Positions 14,339 through 21,910 of a stretch of DNA of 25,611 nucleotides are shown here, in pieces (within the stretch, counting starts at the first letter, position 1; every line of letters starts with the position of its first letter). The stretch is from Paenibacillaceae bacterium (lineage in GTDB: Bacteria; Bacillota; Bacilli; Paenibacillales; Paenibacillaceae), in assembly GCA_900766135.1 (NCBI GenBank), contig CAAFUF010000054.1, forward strand, positions 1 through 25,611. Direction: 5' to 3'. The notes under the pieces are model-generated. The model was not told where the DNA came from, did not search any database, and saw only the letters and a program-made list of their open reading frames with translations. The translations under genes were made by a program, and so were the position numbers.

Positions 14339-15346
14339 TCATGACGATCTGCCCCGCAATTGGGCGGAACGCCAGTTCGAAGGCGTATCCCCTTCCCAGA
14401 GGCGGAAGGCGCGGTAAAACGAGTTCTGGTCCTCATATCCGACCAAGAAAGCGACTTCTTTGATATTCAGCTCGGGATTCGCCAAATACTCCCGGGCCTG
14501 TTCGTGCCGCGCCTGGTTCAGCAGTTGCTTGAACGAAGTGCCTTCGTCTGCCAAGCGACGCTGCAGGGTGCGGTCGCTCATGCCCAGCTCCTTCGCCACA
14601 AAGCGAATGTCCAAGCGTCCTTCCCCCAAGCCGCGCTTAAGCGTCCGTCGAACCGACTCCGAGATCGAACGCGATCGTTTCTCATCTAGCGACAGATCCA
14701 GCACAGGGGTCAGAATTTCCAGCAATTCCTGGTTATACGAAACAAACGGCCGGTCCAAGTCCCTTCGATCCAGCATCAGCCGGTTTCCGGTCGAACCGGT
14801 GGTGACCCGGCACCCAAAATAAGCTTCCAACGCCTTTACGTCGCCCACGGGGCCGGAAAATTCCACGGAACGGGCCTTGATGGGTTGCCCGGTCCCCCGA
14901 CGCCCGAGCTCAAGGAGAAAGGCCATCGTCGTTCCGATCAGCACGGAAGGGCTGGATGGCTCACCCGACCCGCCCTTCAACTCCAAAGTACAACGTGATC
15001 CCGCTTCGTTGACCTGCAAGGTTTCCGGAGGGCACATGGGTTTGTAGCGCGCCATTCCGTACAACGCATCCCGGTAATTACGGGCATGATAGGTCGCTAA
15101 AACGGTTGGCGGGTAGTGATCCGAGTCAAACGTAGACGCCAGCCTCACAATGGCTTTGGCGGGATCGCCCATCAAGTCGGCATAGATCTGCCATATCCGA
15201 AAATATTGCGCCGTGGTGACGGCCACCGGATCCGTCAAACGAGTAAGCATCAGCTGTGCTCGTCTTGCCACCTCATAAGGATCGATTTCCAATAGCTGCA
15301 ACCCCGCCCATAAACCAGGCGGAATGGTGATGCGGTCAGAATTCAT
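14339..15346 (-). CDS. AraC-family regulator with arabinose-binding-like N-domain
   Basis: 335 aa. The C-terminal third holds two helix-turn-helix motifs of the AraC/XylS class: RFVAKELGMSDRTLQRRLAD and NIKEVAFLVGYEDQNSFYRAF, ending in a GDTPSNWR block typical of this group. The N-terminal two thirds resemble the Arabinose_bd domain of OruR/VirF-like regulators (ARRAQLMLTRLTDP, ALYGMARYKPM), which binds small effectors in other members. The ATG is preceded by AAGGAG at 11 bases. It may regulate the SDR gene downstream, but only proximity supports that. Confidence 0.9.
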   Translation of the reverse strand: MNSDRITIPPGLWAGLQLLEIDPYEVARRAQLMLTRLTDPVAVTTAQYFRIWQIYADLMGDPAKAIVRLASTFDSDHYPPTVLATYHARNYRDALYGMARYKPMCPPETLQVNEAGSRCTLELKGGSGEPSSPSVLIGTTMAFLLELGRRGTGQPIKARSVEFSGPVGDVKALEAYFGCRVTTGSTGNRLMLDRRDLDRPFVSYNQELLEILTPVLDLSLDEKRSRSISESVRRTLKRGLGEGRLDIRFVAKELGMSDRTLQRRLADEGTSFKQLLNQARHEQAREYLANPELNIKEVAFLVGYEDQNSFYRAFRLWEGDTPSNWRSAQLRGRSS

Positions 15347-15410
15347 CGGTTATTGATCTCCTTCTCTGCTGCCTTATCGTTCATGGTTATGATCAGTAGT
15401 ATATAACAAG

Positions 15411-15436
15411 AAAGCAGCCTCCGGGGAGGCTGCTTC
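15411..15436 (-). terminator. Terminator of the FUSC-like gene
   Basis: AAGCAGCCTCC (15412-15422) and GGAGGCTGCTT (15425-15435) form an 11-bp perfect stem. A TTTC tract follows on the minus strand just after the stop codon. Confidence 0.75.
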
Positions 15437-15442
15437 CGTTCA

Positions 15443-16366
15443 TTAAGATATTTTAAGCTCTGCTTTCGTCTGGAGACGGCCCCGCTCCTGAATCGGAAGC
15501 GGCAATCCCAGCTTCTGCAGCTCGGCGTAGATCCAATCCGCGTGGTACGCATAGACGGTTTCAATTTTGTAGCGCATCTCTTCGTTGCTGGTTCCCGCCG
15601 CTGCTGTGTCGCTCCGTTCCGGGTCGGCGTCGATCAGCAACTGACGATGCTCGTTCAGCAACTGCTGCAAAATCACCAAATGCTCATAAATATGGCGATA
15701 GGATTCAATTTCCTTGCCGATTTGATCCATCGATTCGCTTAGATCTCGCGTCAAATGGAACTCCTCTTTGCATAGCAGATAATATTTCTCCAAGCCGTTT
15801 AACTCCGCGCGGAAGCTCTTCAAATCGACGGCTTCCCGGCATGTCGTGACCTGCCCGAACAAATCGGCCATCCGTTTGGCGACCGCTTTGCGCGCCTTTT
15901 CCAAATCGGCTTCATGTTTAGGCGGGAAAACCACCAGATTGACGATGACGGCGACGGCAATCCCGATCAGCGTGTCCGTAATCCGGTTTATGCCATAGAA
16001 GATAGGGCTTTCGCCTGGCTGGAGATTAAGCATGATGGCTAAGAAAACGATACAGCCGATCGAAATCGACTTGTTCCATTTCAGCAAATTGCAGACATAA
16101 ATTACGACGATGACGCCTATCGCGCAATACACCGCGTTTCCCGGTTCGATCATGGCGAAACCCGCACCTACGATCGCCCCGACGAACGTCCCCATCGTCC
16201 GGTGCTTCCCGGCCGTAAACGAGTTGGTGACCGAATTTTCCATTGAGATGATCGTTGCGATCGCTGCGTAAAAAGGATATTCCAGGCGCATTAACGCGGC
16301 AATGATCACGCACAAACAGATGGCTAAGCCCGTCTTGAGATTGCGCAAACCGATCGTCCATTTCAA
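15443..16366 (-). CDS. Aromatic acid exporter / FUSC-family membrane protein
   Basis: An integral membrane protein with five or so hydrophobic segments in the first 150 residues (for example ICLCVIIAALMRL and GIGVIVVIYVCNLL-like stretches). A long, charged, helical cytoplasmic half of about 160 residues follows. This matches the bacterial aromatic acid exporter (ArAE_1) and its C-terminal domain, found in Bacillales as YqjA/YgaE-like proteins. The conserved SMENSVTNSFTAGKHRTMGT and VNLVVFPPKHE segments are typical. The frame opens with a TTG at 16375, but AGGGG directly abuts it. The TTG three codons later (16366, KWTIGLRN) sits 9 bases from that site and is preferred, giving 307 aa. The substrate is not known. 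Confidence 0.85.
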   Translation of the reverse strand: MKWTIGLRNLKTGLAICLCVIIAALMRLEYPFYAAIATIISMENSVTNSFTAGKHRTMGTFVGAIVGAGFAMIEPGNAVYCAIGVIVVIYVCNLLKWNKSISIGCIVFLAIMLNLQPGESPIFYGINRITDTLIGIAVAVIVNLVVFPPKHEADLEKARKAVAKRMADLFGQVTTCREAVDLKSFRAELNGLEKYYLLCKEEFHLTRDLSESMDQIGKEIESYRHIYEHLVILQQLLNEHRQLLIDADPERSDTAAAGTSNEEMRYKIETVYAYHADWIYAELQKLGLPLPIQERGRLQTKAELKIS

Positions 16367-16544
16367 CCGAATCAACCCCTATATAAACTCAGAACCTGAA
16401 CTCAGAACCGTATTATATAAGATGGGTTCATCCGGCCTCAACCCAATATGTACTTGCGGACGGTCGTTTTCGGGGAAGATTGGTTAACTTTCATGAAATA
16501 TTCAAATAATTTCAAAGAACTTACAAATGTTGCGAAAGTTCGGA

Positions 16545-17177
16545 CTACTCGCTGCCGATATCCAAAATATCCGACTGCTTATCATAATTTAAGCTCGCGT
16601 TTAGTCCTCTGGCTACGGCTTGTGCGGGTACATAGGTCACACCGCCGATCACTTGGGGAGCCGTGCTTAAGGTCTCGGCAACGCCATTATAGTAAACCTT
16701 TGTGCTTCCAATCGTTAATGTGATCTTATCGTCGCCTTTGATAATACCGATGGTTTGGGTATCTTGATCCCAAGTTGTAGTTGCGCCCATGCTCTCGGCT
16801 AACTCCCTAAGGGGCACCAGGTTCGTATTTTGAACAATGACCGGATTATTTTTTAACATGACCTTTTGTCCGTTTACTTTCAGGGTTAAAGACGATTTTT
16901 TGTGAGTAGGAATTGCGGTTTTGCCGGTCTTCTGCTTTTGGGTCGAAGAGGATTTACGTGTCGTGGTTGTACCGGATTGGCTGCCGGAAGATTCCTTGGA
17001 ACCCGAATTCCCGCCGTTATGATAGTGATACTCCCCGTAGTCCAACCCCCATTTTTCACAGTTTGTCCGGCACGTGTGTCCTCCTTTCGCATCGGTGCGT
17101 CCGGGATGCGCAGCTGCGGGGATACTCGCCATTGCTAGTATGATCGCCAAAGTCAAAATGGAATAAACTTTTCTCAT
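16545..17177 (-). CDS. Secreted YHYH-domain protein with copper-amine-oxidase-type stalk domain
   Basis: 210 aa. A signal peptide (KVYSILTLAIILAMASIPAAA, about residues 3-23) precedes a short YHYH domain, with Gly-Arg-Thr-Asp, two cysteines and GEYHYHNGG at about 25-55. A Ser/Thr/Lys-rich linker (about 56-95) follows. The C-terminal domain is of the copper amine oxidase N-domain-like type (VKVNGQKV-like repeats, VPLRELAESMGATTTWDQDT, GGVTYVPAQAVARGLNASL), common in Paenibacillus surface proteins and probably binding cell wall or a partner. The ATG at 17177 has GGGAGG 8 bases upstream; the upstream extension lacks a signal for translation. Confidence 0.85.
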   Translation of the reverse strand: MRKVYSILTLAIILAMASIPAAAHPGRTDAKGGHTCRTNCEKWGLDYGEYHYHNGGNSGSKESSGSQSGTTTTRKSSSTQKQKTGKTAIPTHKKSSLTLKVNGQKVMLKNNPVIVQNTNLVPLRELAESMGATTTWDQDTQTIGIIKGDDKITLTIGSTKVYYNGVAETLSTAPQVIGGVTYVPAQAVARGLNASLNYDKQSDILDIGSE

Positions 17178-17206
17178 TGTTTTGGCCTCCCATAGTGAAT
17201 TTTTCG

Positions 17207-17221
17207 ATATCAATTATAACA
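17207..17221 (-). promoter_or_regulatory. Extended -10 promoter of the YHYH gene
   Basis: Minus strand TGTTATAAT (forward 17213-17221) is an extended -10. It lies 35 bp before the start codon. Just upstream, CCACCG (17227-17232) and CGGTGG (17251-17256) form a 6-bp inverted repeat between the divergent genes. Confidence 0.4.
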
Positions 17222-17283
17222 TCATTCCACCGGTTGTAATTATACCATTGCGGTGGGTGGGCACTCCTAAGCCTGAGGAATAA

Positions 17284-17811
17284 ATGGAAAAACCATTTTC
17301 TGGACAAACTGCTATTGGGGTGATCATGATGCTGATCAATATCATCGCTGGATTCCTGGTTCCCTGGATTGCCGGCGCTTTTCTGATTTATCGGGACAAA
17401 AAAGCGATGCTGCTCGCCTTTCCTTCGGGCGGCTTCATGTCGCTGCTGTTCAACGACTTCGGCGTTTATACCAAATGGTGGCAGTTACATCCGGATCACA
17501 TGGAGTCCGTAACCACCATACCGTTTAACCTTGGGATCTATCCGATCGTGGCGGGCTGGATGCTTCACTTCATTTTCCGTACCCGGTTCCGGTTCAATGC
17601 CGCCTTGATGGTCGCTGGTTCTGCCGCTTTATTGACCGGTGCCGAATTCGTATACGTCTTCCTGAAAAAGATTCAATACGGAAACGGTTGGAATATCGGC
17701 TGGACCTATTTGTCCTATTTCCTGGCACTAGGGGCTGTATACGGCTATTCCCGCTTGCATGCCCGATTATTCGTTCCCCGGAACGGGCAACAAGAACCTT
17801 CCGGACCTTAA
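17284..17811 (+). CDS. Small integral membrane protein (CBO0543-like)
   Basis: 175 aa with about five hydrophobic segments (IGVIMMLINIIAGFLVPWI, then near residues 45, 80-97, 105-122 and 140-155) and short loops. A FNDFGVYTKWWQLHP segment resembles the CBO0543 family of Bacillales membrane proteins of unknown role. The ATG is preceded by TGAGGA at 5-6 bases. It stands alone, divergent from the YHYH gene and convergent with the Acg-like gene (19 bp between stops). The family call rests on general pattern only. Confidence 0.75.
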   Translation: MEKPFSGQTAIGVIMMLINIIAGFLVPWIAGAFLIYRDKKAMLLAFPSGGFMSLLFNDFGVYTKWWQLHPDHMESVTTIPFNLGIYPIVAGWMLHFIFRTRFRFNAALMVAGSAALLTGAEFVYVFLKKIQYGNGWNIGWTYLSYFLALGAVYGYSRLHARLFVPRNGQQEPSGP

Positions 17812-17830
17812 CCCCAAAGTCGCGCAATGC

Positions 17831-19030
17831 CTAATTACCTACCATCAGATCCATGACGTCCCGCCGCATGCTTAACGGGGCTTCCCGGGTGGGACGACCC
17901 ACCCGGAAGAGCATCTGAATCGTGCCCCCGCCGGGGGCATAATCGCGATGGATGCCGTCGTACAAAGCCTTCATTTCCGGGTACTCTTCCAAGGCTTGGC
18001 TTAACGGCTGGACGGCCAGGCCCAACCGATGCGCTTCCAGGATCAAGCGACTGTATGCCATACCGCTTTGAACCTGGGAGGAGCGGGTATGAGCGGAAGT
18101 TATGATCATGGCATAAGCCGACGTTCCTTCAACCGAAGTTACGGTTGACTTGACGAACGTATCGGCTGCAGCTTGGCCGGCGTTCAGGGACGGAAATAAC
18201 GTAACCATTCCCTGCATCAGATGCCGCATGAGGCCCTGAGTTCCTTGTCCCTCGACGGAAAAGCCGTAACGGTATTTATTTTTCTCGCGCTCGTTGGCCC
18301 GAAAAATAAGCTCCGTTTCCTTCATCACCCGCCTTACGCCCGCCTCGACCTTAGCAGCTTCAATCGCATACCCTCCAAGCCTCTGAACGTCGTCCTCATC
18401 CTGGTACACCGCAACCTGCACCCCGTAACCGTCGCCTATTCCTTCAAGCGTTGCCTTGGCTTCGGTGGAAAGCTTGCCCGGTTCGTAAGCTCTCCGGTTC
18501 GTATCCGGCGAAAACAGAAACGGATATAAAGGCTCGGTTCGCGGCTCGGCTTGCGTCAACGTTATGCGTGCCACCGGTTTCTTCTCCATACTGGCCGCTA
18601 AATCCCGCTCGTCGTATTCTCCTTCCGGGAACAGCCGAATCTCCGCATCGTACCCTGCCTGAAGCCCGGCAATGCGCACGTACTCCAGAAACGTCCCCTG
18701 GGTCACCATCATCTGCCGGGATACCGGATCCACCTCGGGGGTGAGGCGCGCGGAATCGGCATACAAATCAAATACGCTCGAATCCGCCGAATCAAGCCGA
18801 ATCTTCCAAGGCTGCATGTTATGCCCGCTTGCTGCGAGCAGACCGCGCGCAACCAAGCGAATCCGCGGATCGTCTACCTGCTGCGCGTATTCGGGTTTCC
18901 AGGGTTCAAGATATTTCGGCGATGTCCCTATCCCGCTGATCAGAAGCAGCGCCGTAAACGCCGCAACAATTAAAATGCCGGTTCCCGCTACGATCATCCT
19001 CACTCGACCTCTCCCTCTTTTCAGCCTCAT
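17831..19030 (-). CDS. Acg-family nitroreductase-fold protein, membrane-anchored
   Basis: 399 aa. One N-terminal membrane segment (about residues 12-33) is followed by a nitroreductase-like domain of the Acg type. The FMN-contacting motif AASGHNMQPWKIRLD is at about residues 67-81. The second half, containing IITSAHTRSSQVQSGMAYSR and LGLAVQPLSQALEEYPEM, completes the fused two-lobed fold of Acg (Rv2032-like) proteins. Acg proteins are thought to sequester flavin rather than reduce substrates, but this has been tested in few members. The ATG overlaps the TGA of the TetR gene by 4 bases (19027-19030), so the two are translationally coupled. Confidence 0.86.
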   Translation of the reverse strand: MRLKRGRGRVRMIVAGTGILIVAAFTALLLISGIGTSPKYLEPWKPEYAQQVDDPRIRLVARGLLAASGHNMQPWKIRLDSADSSVFDLYADSARLTPEVDPVSRQMMVTQGTFLEYVRIAGLQAGYDAEIRLFPEGEYDERDLAASMEKKPVARITLTQAEPRTEPLYPFLFSPDTNRRAYEPGKLSTEAKATLEGIGDGYGVQVAVYQDEDDVQRLGGYAIEAAKVEAGVRRVMKETELIFRANEREKNKYRYGFSVEGQGTQGLMRHLMQGMVTLFPSLNAGQAAADTFVKSTVTSVEGTSAYAMIITSAHTRSSQVQSGMAYSRLILEAHRLGLAVQPLSQALEEYPEMKALYDGIHRDYAPGGGTIQMLFRVGRPTREAPLSMRRDVMDLMVGN

Positions 19031-19695
19031 CGGTCGCTCTCTCCTCGCCCGGCCCGGATCGAACGAATCAGCAGCGTATAAGCCTCCGCCACAAATTCTT
19101 CTGGTGTCGTATCATAATAGTTACGGATATAGTTGCCTTTCTTTCCCGCAGTATTAAATACGCCAACGGTGCACGCCCATAGAACGAGCGCGGTGTTCTC
19201 CGGCTGGATATCGGAACGAACGGAGCCTTCCGCAATTCCTTTGTTCAAAATTCCGATCAAACCGCCCATGACCTGTTCGCCGAGTTCGTAGCACGCTTCC
19301 CGGGACGGGTCCGGAATGTCATTCTTAAAATCAAGCTCCCCGTTTTCGTATTCCATGATCGCGCGGAAATAATCGGGATACGTAAGGCTGAACCGATGTA
19401 ACGTCAAGGCCATCTGCTTGAGTTCTCCAATGGCATCGGAACGTTCTCCTTTCTCCGAGTCGTCTCTTAGCATTTGGAGCAGTTGTTTGTACCCGCGGGT
19501 CATGATTTCGAAATAGATTTGTTCCTTGCTGCTAAAGTAGACGTACAGCGTCCTTTTGCTGAATTCTGCCGCCCTGGCGACATCGTCCATCGTTGCTAGA
19601 TCGTACCCTTTTGCAAAAAACACTTTTTCCGCCGCCTCGATAATTTCCTGCCTGCGCAGTTCGCGGGCTTTTTCTTTGCGCTCCTGGCTTCCCAA
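19027..19695 (-). CDS. TetR/AcrR-family repressor
   Basis: 222 aa. The N-terminal helix-turn-helix is typical: RRQEIIEAAEKVFFAKGYD then TMDDVARAAEFSKRTLYVYF, ending in SSKEQIYFE. The rest is the helical ligand-binding and dimer domain (YPDYFRAIMEYENGELDF and onwards). The start is a TTG, chosen because GGAGGG lies 6 bases upstream. It is first in an operon with the Acg-like gene. A perfect 25-bp dyad next to its own promoter indicates self-repression relieved by an unknown ligand. Confidence 0.92.
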   Translation of the reverse strand: MGSQERKEKARELRRQEIIEAAEKVFFAKGYDLATMDDVARAAEFSKRTLYVYFSSKEQIYFEIMTRGYKQLLQMLRDDSEKGERSDAIGELKQMALTLHRFSLTYPDYFRAIMEYENGELDFKNDIPDPSREACYELGEQVMGGLIGILNKGIAEGSVRSDIQPENTALVLWACTVGVFNTAGKKGNYIRNYYDTTPEEFVAEAYTLLIRSIRAGRGESDR

Positions 19696-19728
19696 AGGAT
19701 TCCCTCCATCAACTTCACTATGGTGTAA

Positions 19729-19753
19729 AATAGTAAACTATGAGTTTACTATT
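19729..19753. promoter_or_regulatory. Probable TetR operator
   Basis: AATAGTAAAC (19729-19738), centre TATGA, GTTTACTATT (19744-19753): a perfect 10-bp dyad directly downstream of the -10 box, covering the transcription start. Binding here would block the promoter. Confidence 0.75.
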
Positions 19754-19781
19754 ATTATAGTTCCCTTTCATTCCCTGTCAA
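19754..19781 (-). promoter_or_regulatory. Sigma-A promoter of the tetR-acg operon
   Basis: Minus strand TTGACA (19776-19781), 16-bp spacer, TATAAT (19754-19759). Both hexamers match consensus. Confidence 0.8.
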
Positions 19782-19858
19782 CCCGATTCATCCGAAATCG
19801 AAGGGGCTCACGGCTGTAACGCAAACAGGGGCTGTCCCAAAAGTCATCGTAGATGACT

Positions 19859-19877
19859 GAGGGACGTCCCTCTTTTT
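19859..19877 (+). terminator. Terminator in the left end of the IS
   Basis: GAGGGAC directly abuts GTCCCTC (19859-19872, a perfect 14-bp palindrome), followed by TTTTT. A second small hairpin (GTCATC/GATGAC) lies just before it. It would stop transcription entering the IS from the left. Confidence 0.6.
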
Positions 19878-19955
19878 CATTTTGTTAAACAAAAAGAAAC
19901 CAATCCTTGGTAAAATGGAAGTGTCGAGCAACCATTCGAAAAGGAGAGGTTTCTT

Positions 19956-21515
19956 TTGTACATTCAATATACCATGGACCAACTTTGCCTGCCAATGGAT
20001 TTAGAAGAAGATATCCCGCAAAATCATGTCGTGCGTGTAGTTAATGCCGCCGTAAATCAAATCAATGACAGTATCTTCGCCTCCGCTTACCCTGGTGGAG
20101 GACGAGACAGTTACCACCCCAAGATGCTTACTAAAGTCCTCATCTACGCCTATACTCAACGGATCTACTCCTCACGCCTCATTGCTAAAGCTGTACGAGA
20201 AAACATCATGTTCATGTGGATTGCCGGCCGGCAGCGTCCGGACTTCCGTACCATTAACCGTTTTCGCTCCGAGCGGATGAAGGACATACTTGAGTCGGTT
20301 TTTACTGCTGTACTCGAACTGCTTGTGGAAGAGGGATACGTCAAGCTCGACCACTACTTTGTCGACGGCACCAAAATCGAAGCCAATGCCAATCGGTACA
20401 CCTTTGTTTGGGGTAAAGCGGTGGTTAAACAAAAAGCCAAGCTAGAGGAGAAAGTGCGGTCATTGTTCGCCACCATTGAAGAAACTGAGAAAAAGGAAAA
20501 TCAGGAACAGGCAGGCCAGGATCTTGCAGAACTCGGCGAGGCGTCCTCCCTGACCAGCGAGAAGCTGGAGAAGGCAGTGCATCAGTTGGAAGAGAAACTG
20601 CAGCAAGCGCCCAAAGACAAGCCGCTCAAAAAGGCGGTTCGCACCCTGAGAACAGACCTCCTCCCCCGCCTGCAAAGGTACGAGCAGCAGCTTGAGATTC
20701 TCGGGGAGCGGAATAGCTACAGCAAAACGGATCCGGATGCCACATTCATGCGGATGAAAGAAGATCATATGCGAAACGGTCAACTCAAGCCAGGATACAA
20801 CGTACAAATCGGAACCGAGAACCAATTTATTGTCGGATACAGCCTTCACCAACGCCCGACAGACACGCGAACCTTGAAGCCACACTTGGAGAAAGTAAAA
20901 ATGCAGTTGGGCCAATTACCCGGCACGGTTATTGCTGACGCCGGGTATGGGAGCGAAGAAAATTACGCTTACCTCGAAGGCGAAAACGTGAGGGCAATCG
21001 TCAAATACAACACGTATCACAAAGAGAAAACCAAAGCTTGGAAGAAGGACATAAGCAAGCTGGACAACTGGCAGTATGACGAAGCTAAGGATACCTGGAT
21101 TTGTCCAGCGGGTCGGATATTGACGTTCATACGGGAGAGCAAAGAGAAAAACGAGAGTGGATATGTGGCACGAAAGCGGCACTACAGAAGTATATCGTGT
21201 GCAGAGTGTCCGCTCAAAGCTTTATGTACCAAAGCCAGCGGAGACCGTGAAATCCAAGTTAGCATGAATTATCTACGCTACAAGAAGCAGGCCCGGGAGC
21301 AATTGTCCAGTGAAGAGGGCTATGCTCTATCGGTTCAGCGCATGCATGAACCAGAAAGTGTGTTTGGCCAGGTAAAGAATAACCGAGGCTTCCGTCGATT
21401 CCTGCTTCGAGGTTTATCCAAAGTAAGCCTGGAGGTCGGGTGGCTTTCTCTTGCCCACAATCTGCTGAAAGTCGGGCAACTAAGCCAACAAAGTAAAATA
21501 GTCGGCCAGGAATAG
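19956..21515 (+). CDS. IS1182-family transposase
   Basis: A 519-aa DDE-type transposase. The N-terminal DUF772-like domain includes HPKMLTKVLIYAYTQRIYSS and RPDFRTINRFRSERM. The first catalytic Asp is in YFVDGTKIEANANRYTFVW (near residue 136). A coiled-coil insertion of about 100 residues (155-255) follows. The second Asp is in VIADAGYGSEENY (near residue 328). A cysteine cluster (SCAECPLKALC) precedes the Glu in EPESVFGQVKNNRGFRRF (near residue 466). The start is a TTG with AAGGAGAGGT upstream; an ATG lies five codons further in. The frame is uninterrupted, so it is probably functional. Confidence 0.95.
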   Translation: MYIQYTMDQLCLPMDLEEDIPQNHVVRVVNAAVNQINDSIFASAYPGGGRDSYHPKMLTKVLIYAYTQRIYSSRLIAKAVRENIMFMWIAGRQRPDFRTINRFRSERMKDILESVFTAVLELLVEEGYVKLDHYFVDGTKIEANANRYTFVWGKAVVKQKAKLEEKVRSLFATIEETEKKENQEQAGQDLAELGEASSLTSEKLEKAVHQLEEKLQQAPKDKPLKKAVRTLRTDLLPRLQRYEQQLEILGERNSYSKTDPDATFMRMKEDHMRNGQLKPGYNVQIGTENQFIVGYSLHQRPTDTRTLKPHLEKVKMQLGQLPGTVIADAGYGSEENYAYLEGENVRAIVKYNTYHKEKTKAWKKDISKLDNWQYDEAKDTWICPAGRILTFIRESKEKNESGYVARKRHYRSISCAECPLKALCTKASGDREIQVSMNYLRYKKQAREQLSSEEGYALSVQRMHEPESVFGQVKNNRGFRRFLLRGLSKVSLEVGWLSLAHNLLKVGQLSQQSKIVGQE

Positions 21516-21538
21516 AGTGTCCTAGCCGACTATTTTTT
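21495..21538 (+). terminator. Terminator of the transposase gene
   Basis: AAAATAGTCGGC (21495-21506) pairs perfectly with GCCGACTATTTT (21525-21536), followed by TT. The stem overlaps the last codons of the transposase. Confidence 0.8.
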
Positions 21539-21616
21539 CAAGCAGGACACATTTCAGTCCCTTGAGTAATTTGATTTACTACCTTTTGGGACAGCCTCTT
21601 GGCTTTCGCGCTATCA

Positions 21617-21766
21617 TTATTGTTGTTTGTTGACAGGAGTCGTTGCATTGCGGGAAGCTTTCGCTTTCTGAGCAACGGTTGTCGTGCTTTCCTCAGCAAA
21701 TTCCTCGTTAAACTTCTCGTTTGGTGTTTTATAACCAGGAGAAGCGGCTTTCTTTTGATTTGCCAT
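21617..21766 (-). CDS. Gamma-type small acid-soluble spore protein-like
   Basis: A 49-aa hydrophilic protein with the core KFNEEFAEEST then TVAQKAKASRN, resembling the EFASET...V..QN core of gamma-type SASPs. These are spore proteins degraded for amino acids at germination. The sequence fit alone is moderate, because the protein is short and the Gln-rich repeats of SspE are missing. An exact sigma-G promoter pattern upstream strengthens the call. The ATG (MANQKKA) has GGGAGGTGA at 5 bases. The IS1182 element ends only 20 bp past its stop, so the original terminator may have been lost or displaced. Confidence 0.65.
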   Translation of the reverse strand: MANQKKAASPGYKTPNEKFNEEFAEESTTTVAQKAKASRNATTPVNKQQ

Positions 21767-21815
21767 GAATTTCACCTCCCTCTCGCATACGCCGAGTCGC
21801 AATCGACGGCGTTTT

Positions 21816-21841
21816 ACGTGGCCTCTCGTTGTTGACCACGT
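21816..21841 (-). promoter_or_regulatory. Hairpin at the 5' end of the SASP-like transcript
   Basis: ACGTGG (21816-21821) and CCACGT (21836-21841) form a 6-bp stem with a 14-nt loop. It begins about where the predicted sigma-G transcript starts. It may stabilise the mRNA. Confidence 0.3.
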
Positions 21842-21845
21842 AGTT

Positions 21846-21875
21846 TATTATGCGATCCGGAAAGGCGAATTATGC
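21846..21875 (-). promoter_or_regulatory. Sigma-G type forespore promoter
   Basis: Minus strand GCATA (21871-21875), exactly 18 bp, CATAATA (21846-21852). This fits the Bacillus sigma-G consensus (GHATR, N18, CATWHTA) at every position. It reads to the SASP-like gene about 75 bp downstream. Confidence 0.65.
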
Positions 21876-21880
21876 GGAAG

Positions 21881-21910
21881 GAGAAGGCGAAGAGATCAAA
21901 TCGCCTTCTC
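21881..21910 (-). terminator. Hairpin at the end of the 3D-domain gene
   Basis: GAGAAGGCGA (21881-21890) pairs perfectly with TCGCCTTCTC (21901-21910). The stop codon lies inside the loop and the following tract is only weakly T-rich (CTTCC), so termination may be partial. Confidence 0.5.

Larger units (their letters stand above)
19830..21596 (+). mobile_element. IS1182-family insertion sequence, apparently intact
   Basis: Terminal inverted repeats GGCTGTCCCAAAAG (19830-19843) and CTTTTGGGACAGCC (21583-21596) flank one full transposase gene. The element is about 1.77 kb. No clear target duplication is visible at the edges. Terminators at both ends shield the transposase gene from outside transcription and stop its own. 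Confidence 0.85.
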
